From: Gordonia sp049847105
GTDB lineage: Bacteria; Actinomycetota; Actinomycetes; Mycobacteriales; Mycobacteriaceae
DNA length: 64,000 bases
Assembly (NCBI RefSeq): GCF_049847105.1
Contig: NZ_JBNCNS010000001.1
Span: 992,001 to 1,056,000, forward strand
Direction of reading: 5' to 3'
The notes below the pieces were generated by a model. The model saw nothing but the letters and a program-made list of their open reading frames with translations. It was not told the origin of the DNA and did not search any database. The position numbers were made by a program, and so were the translations under genes. Below, piece by piece: positions 17,194 through 25,503 of the stretch. Each line of letters begins with the position of its first letter. Positions within the stretch are counted from its first letter, which is position 1.

Positions 17194-18450
17194 CTAGCCC
17201 GACGTCGTCGGCAGCGCACTCACGGTGGTCGGATCGACGAGCTGACCGTCCTTCATCGTGAGCATGATCATCTCGTTGCTGCATACAGACGGTTGGCCGG
17301 CGAGCGCCGTGCCGTCGCAGGTGAAGGTGATCCCGTCGCCTGCCGGGAGAACGACATCTTTGGCGGAACGGATTGCATCGGTCATCGTGGCCGCCGTGAC
17401 ATCACCGGTCAGACCGGCGACCGCACGATAGAGACCCAGCGCGCCTTGGTAGCCGGTGACCGCGTAGCCGGAGGTCGCCGTGTCCGGCGCGTACTTCGCC
17501 ATGATCGCGCGATACAGCGCGCTCTCTGGCGCGTCGGACGAGGTGTCGGCACTGCTGACCACCTTCATGTTTTCCAGCGCGCTCGCACCGACTCCGGAGA
17601 CAACCTCCGGAGCGGCACACGACTGCGGAGTCATGATCTCCGCGTTCGAACCCAAGGTGACCAACGACTTGATCACCGCGGTGCAGACCGTCGACTCACC
17701 AAACACTATTGCGCCGTCCGGATTTGAGGACAATCCGGCACTGACCTGCGGAGTCGCATCAGGGGTACCCAATGGAATCGGAACGAGCTTGAAGTCGACT
17801 CCGGCCTCCTTGAACGCCGGCTCACCGATCATCTTGAGAGCGTTGATCGAAGCCGGAACATCAATTGCGTACGCGACGACCGACTTCATCCCCTTGCCCT
17901 TGGCGTAGTTGGCGAGCGCCTGCGAGGTGTTCTGCCCCGCGGCCCAGACGAAGGCCCCGTCCGTCGTGCCCTCGGTTGCCCCGCCCGTCACTGCGGTCAC
18001 GTATGGGATCTTCGCGCCGGTGATGATCGGCGCCATGATGTTGCCGAAACCAGAGGAGGTCACGATCACCGCTGCGACCTTCTTCTCCACCATCTGGTTC
18101 GCGCAGTCCCGGGCGGAAACCGGCTCCTCAGCCGACTTGCACACGACCAGTTCGATTGGACGACCGGCAATTCCTTTGTAGTTCTCGTTGACGTACTTGG
18201 TGGCCGCTTCCGCTGCTTCACGGTTCTCCGGCTGCGAAATGGACGCACCGCCCTCGTTGTTGATCAGACCGATCTTCACAGATTCGCCAGACGCAACCTG
18301 CCCCGGAAATGCCTCCGACGGCACAGCGGCGCTACTGCCGGCGTCCGATGCACTGTCGTCGCTCGATCCACAACCCGTCACAATCCCCAGGACCAGACAT
18401 GACGCGCCGACAGCCGCCATCGCCACACGGGCGGGTTTGAATATTGCCAT
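17194..18450 (-). CDS. ABC transporter substrate-binding lipoprotein (LivK-like), paralogue 1
   Basis: A 418-residue periplasmic-binding protein of the branched-chain amino acid/hydrophobic acid uptake type. A signal peptide ends in the lipobox IVTGC, so it is anchored to the outer face of the membrane. The mature start KIGLINNEGG is followed by SQPENREAAEA and VVCKSAEEPVSARDCANQMVE, shared nearly word for word with the proteins at 24.2 and 29.3 kb. ATG at 18450 was chosen because AGGAG stands 7 bp upstream; an in-frame ATG at 18465 overlaps that site. It has no transporter genes of its own strand nearby and should feed the permease at 25.5 kb. Confidence 0.93.
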   Translation of the reverse strand: MAIFKPARVAMAAVGASCLVLGIVTGCGSSDDSASDAGSSAAVPSEAFPGQVASGESVKIGLINNEGGASISQPENREAAEAATKYVNENYKGIAGRPIELVVCKSAEEPVSARDCANQMVEKKVAAVIVTSSGFGNIMAPIITGAKIPYVTAVTGGATEGTTDGAFVWAAGQNTSQALANYAKGKGMKSVVAYAIDVPASINALKMIGEPAFKEAGVDFKLVPIPLGTPDATPQVSAGLSSNPDGAIVFGESTVCTAVIKSLVTLGSNAEIMTPQSCAAPEVVSGVGASALENMKVVSSADTSSDAPESALYRAIMAKYAPDTATSGYAVTGYQGALGLYRAVAGLTGDVTAATMTDAIRSAKDVVLPAGDGITFTCDGTALAGQPSVCSNEMIMLTMKDGQLVDPTTVSALPTTSG

Positions 18451-19248
18451 TTGCTTTCTCCTCATGTGATCGCCCTGGGAATCATCCGGTCCCGGCTGGG
18501 CGTCTTGCCAACGGGATCATCGTGGGTCAACTGCCGAGGCCGCCATGATCTGCTCAAGCAGGTCGGCGCTCTCGATCCGCCCCTTGACCAACCTCTGGGC
18601 AAGGAGGGCGACGTCGAAGGCACCAGGTGCAGCTTCAGCTGACACCAGCGCTCAACGTTAATGTAGATGACCTAGATAACTATGTTGTGTTCGTCACCTT
18701 ACTACAGCCCTGTAATGGGTGTCACCCTTTTGTTTTGGGGACCTCGCATCGGTGTGCCAGTGGTCCCACCGGATCAGATGATGCGGGCGTTCCACGCCCT
18801 TCCGGACCCACGTAGTGATACTTCTACGGGGCAAAATGTAGCAAGTGACATGGGGCACTCAGGGCAGCCCAGAAAGGCCTTCCACTGCTTCGGCGGCGAC
18901 TGCTGGTTCGCGAAGAGACGATCGAGGCGTGACAGGAAGCCACGCACGACCATTCGATCGTGCAGTGGCCCATACCGAACGAGCCGATCCGCCTCAACCG
19001 AGGGAGGTCGCCCCTTCGACGTCGAGCTATGTGGCGATCCCGCCTGACGCTCGAATCATGTGCGACTGCCTGATCATCGCTTCGCCGGCCGTCGAGGCAT
19101 GCGCAATGCGCGCATGGCCCCGCCAGACTGTCAGTGGCGCATGCGATACCGAGCCATTTGCCTTGGGCTGGTCTCGCAGGCACATCCTCGTCGAAAGACA
19201 GTTCAAGAGGTGGGTGCCACCGGCCCCATGCGGCACCAACGATCTCGA
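18451..19248. other. 800-bp leader/promoter region of binding protein 1
   Basis: No gene is supported here. It carries the operator-like dyad at 18670-18685, about 220 bp upstream of the lipoprotein start. The rest shows no recognisable coding, repeat or mobile-element signal. Confidence 0.6.
18670..18685. promoter_or_regulatory. operator-like dyad (ACnTAG-N4-CTAnGT), copy upstream of binding protein 1
   Basis: ACCTAGATAACTATGT. On the minus strand it reads ACATAGTTATCTAGGT, identical over all 16 bases to the copy upstream of binding protein 2 (24147-24162). Both are also preceded by CACAA in the direction of the gene. AT-rich and symmetric in a GC-rich setting, it is probably a regulator site or an extended promoter. 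Confidence 0.65.
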
Positions 19249-20109
19249 CTACCGACGACGTACTGCCGCCTGCTTATTGCTCGCATTCCAGATCGCCGTC
19301 GCTGCGTGATCGACAGCTTCTGCCAACGCGCCCAGGCGGAGCCGGCCGAGCTGACCGCTGACCGACACAGCGCCAATCACTTCGCCGGCGCCACGGATGG
19401 GAGCGGCAGCGCAAGCCCACCCCTCGAACGTCTCACCGCGGTCGAACGCCACCCCGAGACGACGAATCGTATCGAGCTCGGCCAGCATTGCGGCAGCGTC
19501 TGATCCGGACGGTGAAGCTCCTTGCCGTCCGTCCACTGCAAACTCGGCCACCTGAGGGTCGAATGCTGCGATGGCCTTTCCCAGAGCACTGCAGTGAACC
19601 GGGAAGCGTCCGCCACGACGAACAGGGGTGCGCACCGGACCTGCCATCACTCGTTCGAGATCGACGATCTCGCCGTTGTCGAAAACACCGAGGTGGACCG
19701 GCATTCCGGTACGCGCCGACAACGCCTGGAGATGGGGCAGCGCAATTTCTCGCAGGCGACTGGCCTCGGCCGCCAAGCCGCCGAGCTCGAACATCCGGAG
19801 TCCCACCCGGTATCCCCCCCGCTCGCGTTCGACCCACCCGATCTGACACAGCTGATCCGCGAGCCTGTGCAGGGTCGACTTGGGCAGGCCCGTCCGCGCG
19901 CTCAGATCACCAAGGCCCAGCACCTGCTGACTGCAGTTGAACGCATCCATGATTGCCGCGACCCGGCCGAGGACAGTACGGTCCGGACTCCGACGGTCCG
20001 AACTCTCACAATCATCCGTGGATGCGAGGGCCTTACGGACCGATGTCGACGGCTCTGGAGGTGCTGCGATCGGCGCAGTCGAGACGGGCTGCATCAGGCT
20101 GGATGACAT
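19249..20109 (-). CDS. IclR-family transcriptional regulator
   Basis: A 286-residue IclR protein with a polar N-terminal extension of about 45 residues before the helix-turn-helix (LGDLSARTGLPKSTLHRLADQL). The effector domain has FPVHCSALGKAIAA and FDRGETFEGWACAAAPIRGAG, the usual family landmarks. ATG at 20109 is preceded by AAAGGTG; another in-frame ATG at 20124 has no site. It lies between the binding protein 1 region and the ferredoxin/Rieske unit, from which it is divergent, so it is the first candidate to control that unit. Confidence 0.92.
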   Translation of the reverse strand: MSSSLMQPVSTAPIAAPPEPSTSVRKALASTDDCESSDRRSPDRTVLGRVAAIMDAFNCSQQVLGLGDLSARTGLPKSTLHRLADQLCQIGWVERERGGYRVGLRMFELGGLAAEASRLREIALPHLQALSARTGMPVHLGVFDNGEIVDLERVMAGPVRTPVRRGGRFPVHCSALGKAIAAFDPQVAEFAVDGRQGASPSGSDAAAMLAELDTIRRLGVAFDRGETFEGWACAAAPIRGAGEVIGAVSVSGQLGRLRLGALAEAVDHAATAIWNASNKQAAVRRR

Positions 20110-20572
20110 GTTGTCACCTTTCATTCAGGACACTCTGTGTCTCCACATGCCCAATTCTGAGGCGGATCTGGCGGGCTGAGGAGGAGATCCAGAGCTATTC
20201 AGTGCCCTCTTTTGAGCTGTAAGCAGCATCACACCCCGCCGTGAAGTTGTCAAGGCGCACTCCGATCCGAGGACCTGCCTCATGTCGCGCCCGGCAACGC
20301 CGGCAGTCGGATCGTGCGACAGATCGGCCATCCCGCCTGACGGAAAGGCGGATTGACTTCCGAAACACGCTCCACGAAAGTTTGTGCCAGAGTCGAGAGA
20401 GCATCGACGGTGAGGCTCGATCTCCTCTTGAGCCGTGCGACCACCAATTGACCAGACTGCGGGAGCGTTCTGCATACCGCTCGTTCAGGCCCTTTCCCTC
20501 GCGGACAGAAGAAATGGAAACCTGTCGATCTCCATAGATCATTCGGCCCGGACAATAGGAAGAGGAAATCCG
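20110..20572. other. divergent promoter region of IclR and ferredoxin/Rieske genes
   Basis: No gene is supported in these 463 bases. The only clear signal is GGAAGAGG just before the ferredoxin start at 20573. An in-frame ATG at 20435 would add 46 residues without ferredoxin character and was rejected. Confidence 0.6.
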
Positions 20573-20854
20573 ATGAATGAAGATGTTCGAGTCTGGATCG
20601 AGCACGATCTCTGCACCGGAGACGGACTGTGCACTCAGCTGGCGCCGGACGTTTTCGAGTTCGACGATGCCGGCGTGGCGCACGTCAAACCCAGTGCTGA
20701 GGGACCCCTGTTGACCGAAGAGGGAGCGTCCGCTGACGTGCCGGAAAACCTCCGACTCGACGTGATCGACGCCGCCGACGGATGCCCAGGGAACTGCATT
20801 CACGTCGCCCGTCGATCCGACGGAGTAGAAATCGCCGGACCCAACGCCGACTAA
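20573..20854 (+). CDS. 3Fe-4S/4Fe-4S-type ferredoxin of the Rieske unit
   Basis: A 93-residue acidic ferredoxin. Cys14, Cys20 and Cys71 (CP) are the expected ligands; Asp17 stands where a 4Fe-4S protein has Cys, so the cluster is probably 3Fe-4S, with a fourth Cys75 nearby. It is longer than the P450 ferredoxin at 2731 because of an insert around residues 38-60. GGAAGAGG precedes the start. It lies directly before the Rieske oxygenase gene and probably supplies its electrons; no reductase is encoded beside it. Confidence 0.9.
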   Translation: MNEDVRVWIEHDLCTGDGLCTQLAPDVFEFDDAGVAHVKPSAEGPLLTEEGASADVPENLRLDVIDAADGCPGNCIHVARRSDGVEIAGPNAD

Positions 20855-20916
20855 TCGACGAGATCACATTTCCGCGCCCGCGGGCGCACGATTCCACTGA
20901 CACAAGGAGTGATTCG

Positions 20917-22353
20917 ATGACTATCGTCGACGAGCCCACAACGAACCGACCGCCGATCTGGTTCGAGGGCGACGTGCCACCCGAGGAAGTCCCCGAAAAA
21001 TACCGACTCGGCCGGGCATTCATTCCGAAGGCCCGCTACCTCGACCCAGATTTCCTGGATCTCGAGCTCGGGCGAATGTTCCCTCGCACCTGGCAGATCG
21101 CATGCCGGGCCGAGGAGTTGGCCGACGTGGGAAGCTTCGTGGAATACGCAGTCGGAGACTTCTCCGTCCTCGTCGTGCGCGAGTCGAAGACCGCCATCCG
21201 TGCGTATCACAATTCGTGCCGCCATCGCGGTACCCGCTTGGCCCGCGGCCGCGGCCGAGTCGGATCGTTGATCTGCCCGTTCCATGGGTGGCGGTGGAAC
21301 CTCGACGGCTCCATCCGGCTGGTGCTCGACCGCGAGGAGTTCGTGCCACGGTCCGACGAGGATCTCGGTCTGGCCCAGGTCCGCGTGGATCAGTGGGCCG
21401 GGTTCGTCTTCATCAATCCGGATCCCGACGCCATCCCTCTCCTGGAATATCTCGACCCGATTCCCCGGATCTTCGAACCTTTCCAGCTCCAGAACTTCCG
21501 GCTCCGGTGGGGAAAGAGCGTCGTCCTGGACACCAACTGGAAGACCGGGCTGGACGCGTTTCTCGAGGCATACCACGTCGCCGGCACGCATCCTCAGCTG
21601 TTTCGGCTCGACCGGACCAACGACAAGTTGGCATCGCTTCGCGAGCTGGACATCCGTCCGTGGGCACCGACAACGGTCTACGAACGGCATTCCCACTATT
21701 CAGCTCTCGGCCCCAAGTCGACCTCTTCGAAGAATGACGGCAAGGACCCTTCCAAGCGCAGCGGAGACCAGATCTCGGACGCGCGCCTGAACGTCGCCAA
21801 CGCCGTCCAGTATCTGCACGAGGACATGCGCGGCCTGGAAAACGAGCGCAGCTGGCGAGCGGCTGAAGCTCTCAAGACCGCCGACGTGCCGGAAGGCATG
21901 ACCGCGGGCAAGTACTTTCTACAGCTGTACCGCGAACTGTCGATCGAGGAGGGCTACGACTGGCCCGTGATCCCGCCGGAACAGTGGACCGAGGCGGGCA
22001 GCTCCTGGGCGGTGTTCCCGAACAGCATCATCCTGCCCGGCCAGGGCTCCGCGTTCTGGTACCGGTCACGCCCCTACGAGAAGGATCCGAACAAGTGCGT
22101 GTTCGAGGTCTTCAGCCTCGATCAGATCCCGATTGCCGATTACGACAAGAAGCGGCGTTTCGAGCCGTCCCACTTTGACGACTACAGAGACGCCGATATG
22201 GGCCAGGTCTTCGGCCAGGACTTCATGAACATGACGGAAGTGACAGCCGGAATGCACTCGCCGAGCTTTGACGGACATCGGCTCAGTGAAGAGCAGGAGA
22301 TGACCATCTGGAACCACCATCGGGTATCCGACCGGTACATCTGGCGGGACTGA
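20917..22353 (+). CDS. Rieske non-heme iron oxygenase, large subunit
   Basis: A 478-residue ring-hydroxylating oxygenase alpha subunit. The [2Fe-2S] Rieske motif is Cys101-x-His103 and Cys120-x2-His123. The mononuclear iron site is in DAFLEAYHVAGTHPQ with His220 and His225. Such enzymes add one or two oxygen atoms to aromatic or alicyclic rings. No beta subunit gene is present, so an alpha-only oligomer like the demethylase/KshA-type oxygenases is likely. ATG at 20917 follows AAGGAG; the longer frame overlaps the ferredoxin gene. Its neighbours are a ferredoxin and an extradiol dioxygenase. Confidence 0.95.
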   Translation: MTIVDEPTTNRPPIWFEGDVPPEEVPEKYRLGRAFIPKARYLDPDFLDLELGRMFPRTWQIACRAEELADVGSFVEYAVGDFSVLVVRESKTAIRAYHNSCRHRGTRLARGRGRVGSLICPFHGWRWNLDGSIRLVLDREEFVPRSDEDLGLAQVRVDQWAGFVFINPDPDAIPLLEYLDPIPRIFEPFQLQNFRLRWGKSVVLDTNWKTGLDAFLEAYHVAGTHPQLFRLDRTNDKLASLRELDIRPWAPTTVYERHSHYSALGPKSTSSKNDGKDPSKRSGDQISDARLNVANAVQYLHEDMRGLENERSWRAAEALKTADVPEGMTAGKYFLQLYRELSIEEGYDWPVIPPEQWTEAGSSWAVFPNSIILPGQGSAFWYRSRPYEKDPNKCVFEVFSLDQIPIADYDKKRRFEPSHFDDYRDADMGQVFGQDFMNMTEVTAGMHSPSFDGHRLSEEQEMTIWNHHRVSDRYIWRD

Positions 22354-22418
22354 CGCCCACCAGGCGACGCCTGGACGACCTACCCACAACCCCAGAAACA
22401 TACTGATTGGAGCTTGCC

Positions 22419-23270
22419 ATGGGAGTACATTCCCTCGGCTACATCCGGCTGAACTCCCCCGACATCGACGAGTGGCGAAGATTCGGCAAAGATTTCGCCG
22501 GCCTCATGAAGGTCGAAGGCGCGGACGAGAAGTCTGTCTACTTCCGCATGGATGACCACCCTCCCCGACTGGTCGTCAGCCCAGCCGAGGAAGCCTCTTG
22601 TACGGCAATCGGTTTCGAGGTGTTGGACCGACGTGAGCTCGCGGATCTGGTCGAAAAGATCCGCGCCGAGGGAATCGACACGGTCGCGGGTTCGAAGGAT
22701 GAATGCGCCGAACGGCGGGTCACCGGGTTCGCACGCTTCACGGATCCCGGGGGAAACCAGGTCGAGCTGTACTACGGGCCGATCCTCGACCATGTGCCGG
22801 TGCAGACGCCGCTCGTCTCCGGGTTCGTCACCGGTGACATGGGCTTGGGACACGTCATCGTCACTGCCGAGGACGTCGAGAAGACGTTCGACTTCTACAA
22901 CCGCATCCTCGGATTCGTCGAACGCAACACCGCAGGCCCCACGTACTTCATGGGCTGCAACGCTCGGCACCACAGCTTCGGTTTGGCACCCCGGCCCGGG
23001 CCGGGGGGACTGGTACACATCATGGTCGAGGCCAAGACGCTCGACGACGTCGGGATCGCCCTCGACCGGGCGTACGCGATGGACCTGCCGATGATGCACA
23101 CCTTGGGCAAGCACACGAACGACCAGATGGTCTCGTTTTACGTCTACTCGCCGGACACTTACGCTTTCGAGTTCGGTTTCGACGGCCTGCAGGTGCCCGA
23201 GGCGGTCCCGACATACAACATCACCGAAGGAGCCCTCTGGGGCCATCGGTTCACCCCACCCCCGAGTTAG
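22419..23270 (+). CDS. extradiol ring-cleavage dioxygenase (BphC/HsaC-like, VOC fold)
   Basis: A 283-residue two-domain type I extradiol dioxygenase. The iron ligands of the BphC class are in place: His145 (GLGHVIV), His200 (LVHIMVE) and Glu251 (AFEFG). The second-sphere His185 (RHHSFGL) and Tyr241 are also present. The opening SLGYIRL and the ending LWGHRF match HsaC/BphC proteins that cut catechols meta to the hydroxyls. ATG at 22419 was taken over a TTG 12 bases upstream. It lies 65 bp after the Rieske gene, which suggests hydroxylation followed by cleavage of an aromatic ring. Confidence 0.94.
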   Translation: MGVHSLGYIRLNSPDIDEWRRFGKDFAGLMKVEGADEKSVYFRMDDHPPRLVVSPAEEASCTAIGFEVLDRRELADLVEKIRAEGIDTVAGSKDECAERRVTGFARFTDPGGNQVELYYGPILDHVPVQTPLVSGFVTGDMGLGHVIVTAEDVEKTFDFYNRILGFVERNTAGPTYFMGCNARHHSFGLAPRPGPGGLVHIMVEAKTLDDVGIALDRAYAMDLPMMHTLGKHTNDQMVSFYVYSPDTYAFEFGFDGLQVPEAVPTYNITEGALWGHRFTPPPS

Positions 23271-23575
23271 AACTTTCGCCATCTGACTACCGAACGACGC
23301 ACTTGCGTGGTGTGCAGAGGGTATTCCGGTCCGCCTGGCGCGGCGACCGACCAATCCGCCTCAGTCCCCCGCCAGGCCGACGAATCGGATCCCGGTTCTG
23401 GATAGGCCGGGCAGCGAGGTCGTTCGGGACCACCGGCCGGCGCGATCACCATATGGTGTTTCGCGCCGGCCGGCGTCGTTCTGCGCGACCCAGACCAGCG
23501 CGCACTCCCACGATTCAGTTCACCTCTCACCTCGCCACGGCTCGGGCCCCCACTTCGCGCACTTGGTAAAACTAG
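23271..23575. other. convergent intergenic region with hairpin
   Basis: 305 bases without a gene between the dioxygenase and the NodN-like gene. The only structure seen is the hairpin at 23433-23473. Confidence 0.6.
23433..23473. terminator. bidirectional terminator between dioxygenase and NodN-like genes
   Basis: CCGGCCGGCGCGA (23433-23445) pairs with TCGCGCCGGCCGG (23461-23473). The intervening bases contain the palindrome CACCATATGGTG, which extends the stem. It lies between convergent genes. Confidence 0.75.
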
Positions 23576-24043
23576 TTAACAGTAGATGCGACTCAGTAGG
23601 TCGCCCCGAACAGCAATGGGATGCGGGCCACACTCCACCTCGTCGCGGCAAGCCTCGACTACGGTCGACGCGACAAGTGCGACCGAGGCCGGTCCTGTCC
23701 ACTCCACCGCGGTGATCGTAGACCGTGCTCGCACTCGATCCCCGATGCGCACCGCCGCCGGGAACACGACTCGATCGGCGCCATAGTTGACGCCCGATCG
23801 CATCCCTCGGATGCGACGCATCTGCATCACGAACACCGGGATGAGTGATAGCAGGAAATCAGGTCTCACCACGTCACACTCAGCCTCGAGGAGCAGGCGC
23901 GCCCCCCGCTCGGGCGCGACGGACGAGGCGAACCGAGCGGCCGCGTTCTCGTCGATCCGTCGCCATGGCGTCGGACCGAGAACCGCGCCGACCGACGACA
24001 CGAGATCGTCCAGATCCTCGAACACACGCATCCCCGGCACCAT
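23576..24043 (-). CDS. MaoC/NodN-like hot-dog protein lacking the hydratase motif
   Basis: A 155-residue protein. MRVFEDLDDLVSSVG at the start, then LLSLIPVF and GVNYGADRVVFPAAVRIGDRVRA, match the NodN/MaoC-dehydratase family of (R)-enoyl-CoA hydratases. The catalytic section that normally holds Asp and His before an AHG turn is replaced by an unrelated stretch (about residues 40-60), so hydration activity is doubtful. GGAGGAGGG stands before the ATG at 24043; an ATG at 24031 is a second choice. It is divergent from binding protein 2. Confidence 0.75.
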   Translation of the reverse strand: MVPGMRVFEDLDDLVSSVGAVLGPTPWRRIDENAAARFASSVAPERGARLLLEAECDVVRPDFLLSLIPVFVMQMRRIRGMRSGVNYGADRVVFPAAVRIGDRVRARSTITAVEWTGPASVALVASTVVEACRDEVECGPHPIAVRGDLLSRIYC

Positions 24044-24146
24044 CAGGACCCTCCTCCATCTCACCGGCGCGCGACGAGAAGTTCGAAGCGAAAAGCGCCG
24101 GAAGTAGTGACTTTTCCATCCGGACTATGCCATAGTGGCGCACAAC

Positions 24147-24162
24147 ACATAGTTATCTAGGT
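24147..24162. promoter_or_regulatory. operator-like dyad (ACnTAG-N4-CTAnGT), copy upstream of binding protein 2
   Basis: ACATAGTTATCTAGGT lies about 50 bp before the start of binding protein 2 and is identical to the minus-strand reading of 18670-18685 upstream of binding protein 1. It also lies in the divergent promoter region of the NodN-like gene. Confidence 0.7.
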
Positions 24163-24212
24163 GATACACCCTCACGCGAACCGCCCACTGAGCAGAGAAA
24201 GTGAAACCTCTC

Positions 24213-25463
24213 ATGAAACCGTTGCGCCAGCGCTGGACCACCAGGACCCTCGCTGCGGTATCCCTTCTGGCGGCCGCCTCACTCGCGGCGTGCAGCTCGT
24301 CGAGTACTTCCACGAGCAGCATGAGTGGCTCGGCCACCGAATCGATTCCGGCAGCAAGCTTCACCGCAAAGCCGGCGTCCGCGAACCCGATCAAGATCGG
24401 TCTGATCAGCAACGAGGGCGGGCAGTCGATCTCGCAACCCGAGAATCGGGAGGCAGCTGTCGCCGCAGCCAAATATGCCAACGACCACCTCGGTGGCATC
24501 GGCGGCCATCCCGTCGACCTGGTGATCTGCAAGAACGCAGAGGAACCGGCATCGGCGCGTGACTGCGCCAATCAGATGGTCGAGGCGAAGGTGTCCGCTG
24601 TCGTCGTCACCAGCACAGGCGAGGGCGACATTCTGGTGCCGATCATCACGGGGGCGGGAATCCCGTACGTCGCGGCAGCCGGCCAGAGTCACGAGGAACT
24701 CACCAACAAGCTCGCATTCATGTGGAGTGGCGGATTTCCGGCCAGCATCGAGACCATGGCGGAAGACGCCGAGCGTGCGGGAATGAAATCGGTTTCCGCT
24801 TTCACCATCGACATACCGGCTGCGGTCAACGGCCTCAAGACTTTTGGCCAGGAATCATTCTCGTCGAAGGGCATCGCACTCAACGTGGTGACGATCCCGC
24901 CCGGAACCCCAGATGCGACACCTCAGGTCAGCGCAGGCCTCACTGGTGATACGCAGGGCGCGATCGTCGTCGGCGAAGGCAATTTGTGCACTGCCACGCT
25001 CAAGGCGCTCGGCACGCTCGGCTTCTCGGGTACCAAGATGGGCATCCAGGGCTGCGCCACACCCACTGTCGTTCAAGGGGTCGGCGCCTCGTCCATGGAG
25101 GGACTTCGGGTCTACACAGCGGCCAAGACGACCGGCGACGATCCCGAGGCCCAGCTCTACCACAGCGTGATCAACGAATACGCGCCCGGCACCGACATCT
25201 CAGGCTATGCATACGTCGGCTACCAGGGTGTGCTCGGGCTGGTACGCGCGGCCGCAGGCATCAATCCGGCCGACACATCTCCACAGGCGTTCGCAGCAGC
25301 GATCCGCGGCGCGAAGGACGTCACGCTGCCGGCCGGCGGCGGACTCACATTCACATGTGACGGAACCGCAAACCCGACGCTGCCGTCGGTGTGCGGCAAG
25401 GGATCTGTGGTCGCAACTGTCGAGCAAGGCAAACTCACCAACCCGCAGACGGAGGAGAAATGA
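24213..25463 (+). CDS. ABC transporter substrate-binding lipoprotein (LivK-like), paralogue 2
   Basis: A 416-residue binding protein whose signal peptide ends in the lipobox LAAC before a serine/threonine-rich linker. KIGLISNEGGQSISQPENREAA and the ICKNAEEPASARDCANQMVE segment tie it to the paralogues at 17.2 and 29.3 kb. It is the most divergent of the three in the middle of the protein, for example WSGGFPASIETMAEDAERAG. A GTG at 24201 could also start translation. It lies 40 bp upstream of the permease fusion, so it is the operon's own binding protein. Confidence 0.92.
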   Translation: MKPLRQRWTTRTLAAVSLLAAASLAACSSSSTSTSSMSGSATESIPAASFTAKPASANPIKIGLISNEGGQSISQPENREAAVAAAKYANDHLGGIGGHPVDLVICKNAEEPASARDCANQMVEAKVSAVVVTSTGEGDILVPIITGAGIPYVAAAGQSHEELTNKLAFMWSGGFPASIETMAEDAERAGMKSVSAFTIDIPAAVNGLKTFGQESFSSKGIALNVVTIPPGTPDATPQVSAGLTGDTQGAIVVGEGNLCTATLKALGTLGFSGTKMGIQGCATPTVVQGVGASSMEGLRVYTAAKTTGDDPEAQLYHSVINEYAPGTDISGYAYVGYQGVLGLVRAAAGINPADTSPQAFAAAIRGAKDVTLPAGGGLTFTCDGTANPTLPSVCGKGSVVATVEQGKLTNPQTEEK

Positions 25464-25503
25464 CCCCTCACCCTGCACATGACCCGAAGATAGCGGTGAC
25501 CCC

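Noticed and set aside
18670..24162. KstR/KstR2 operators of steroid regulons
   Set aside because: The recurring dyad ACnTAG-N4-CTAnGT does not match the AAC-GTT or CAAG-CTTG type cores remembered for those regulators, so the motif was left unassigned.
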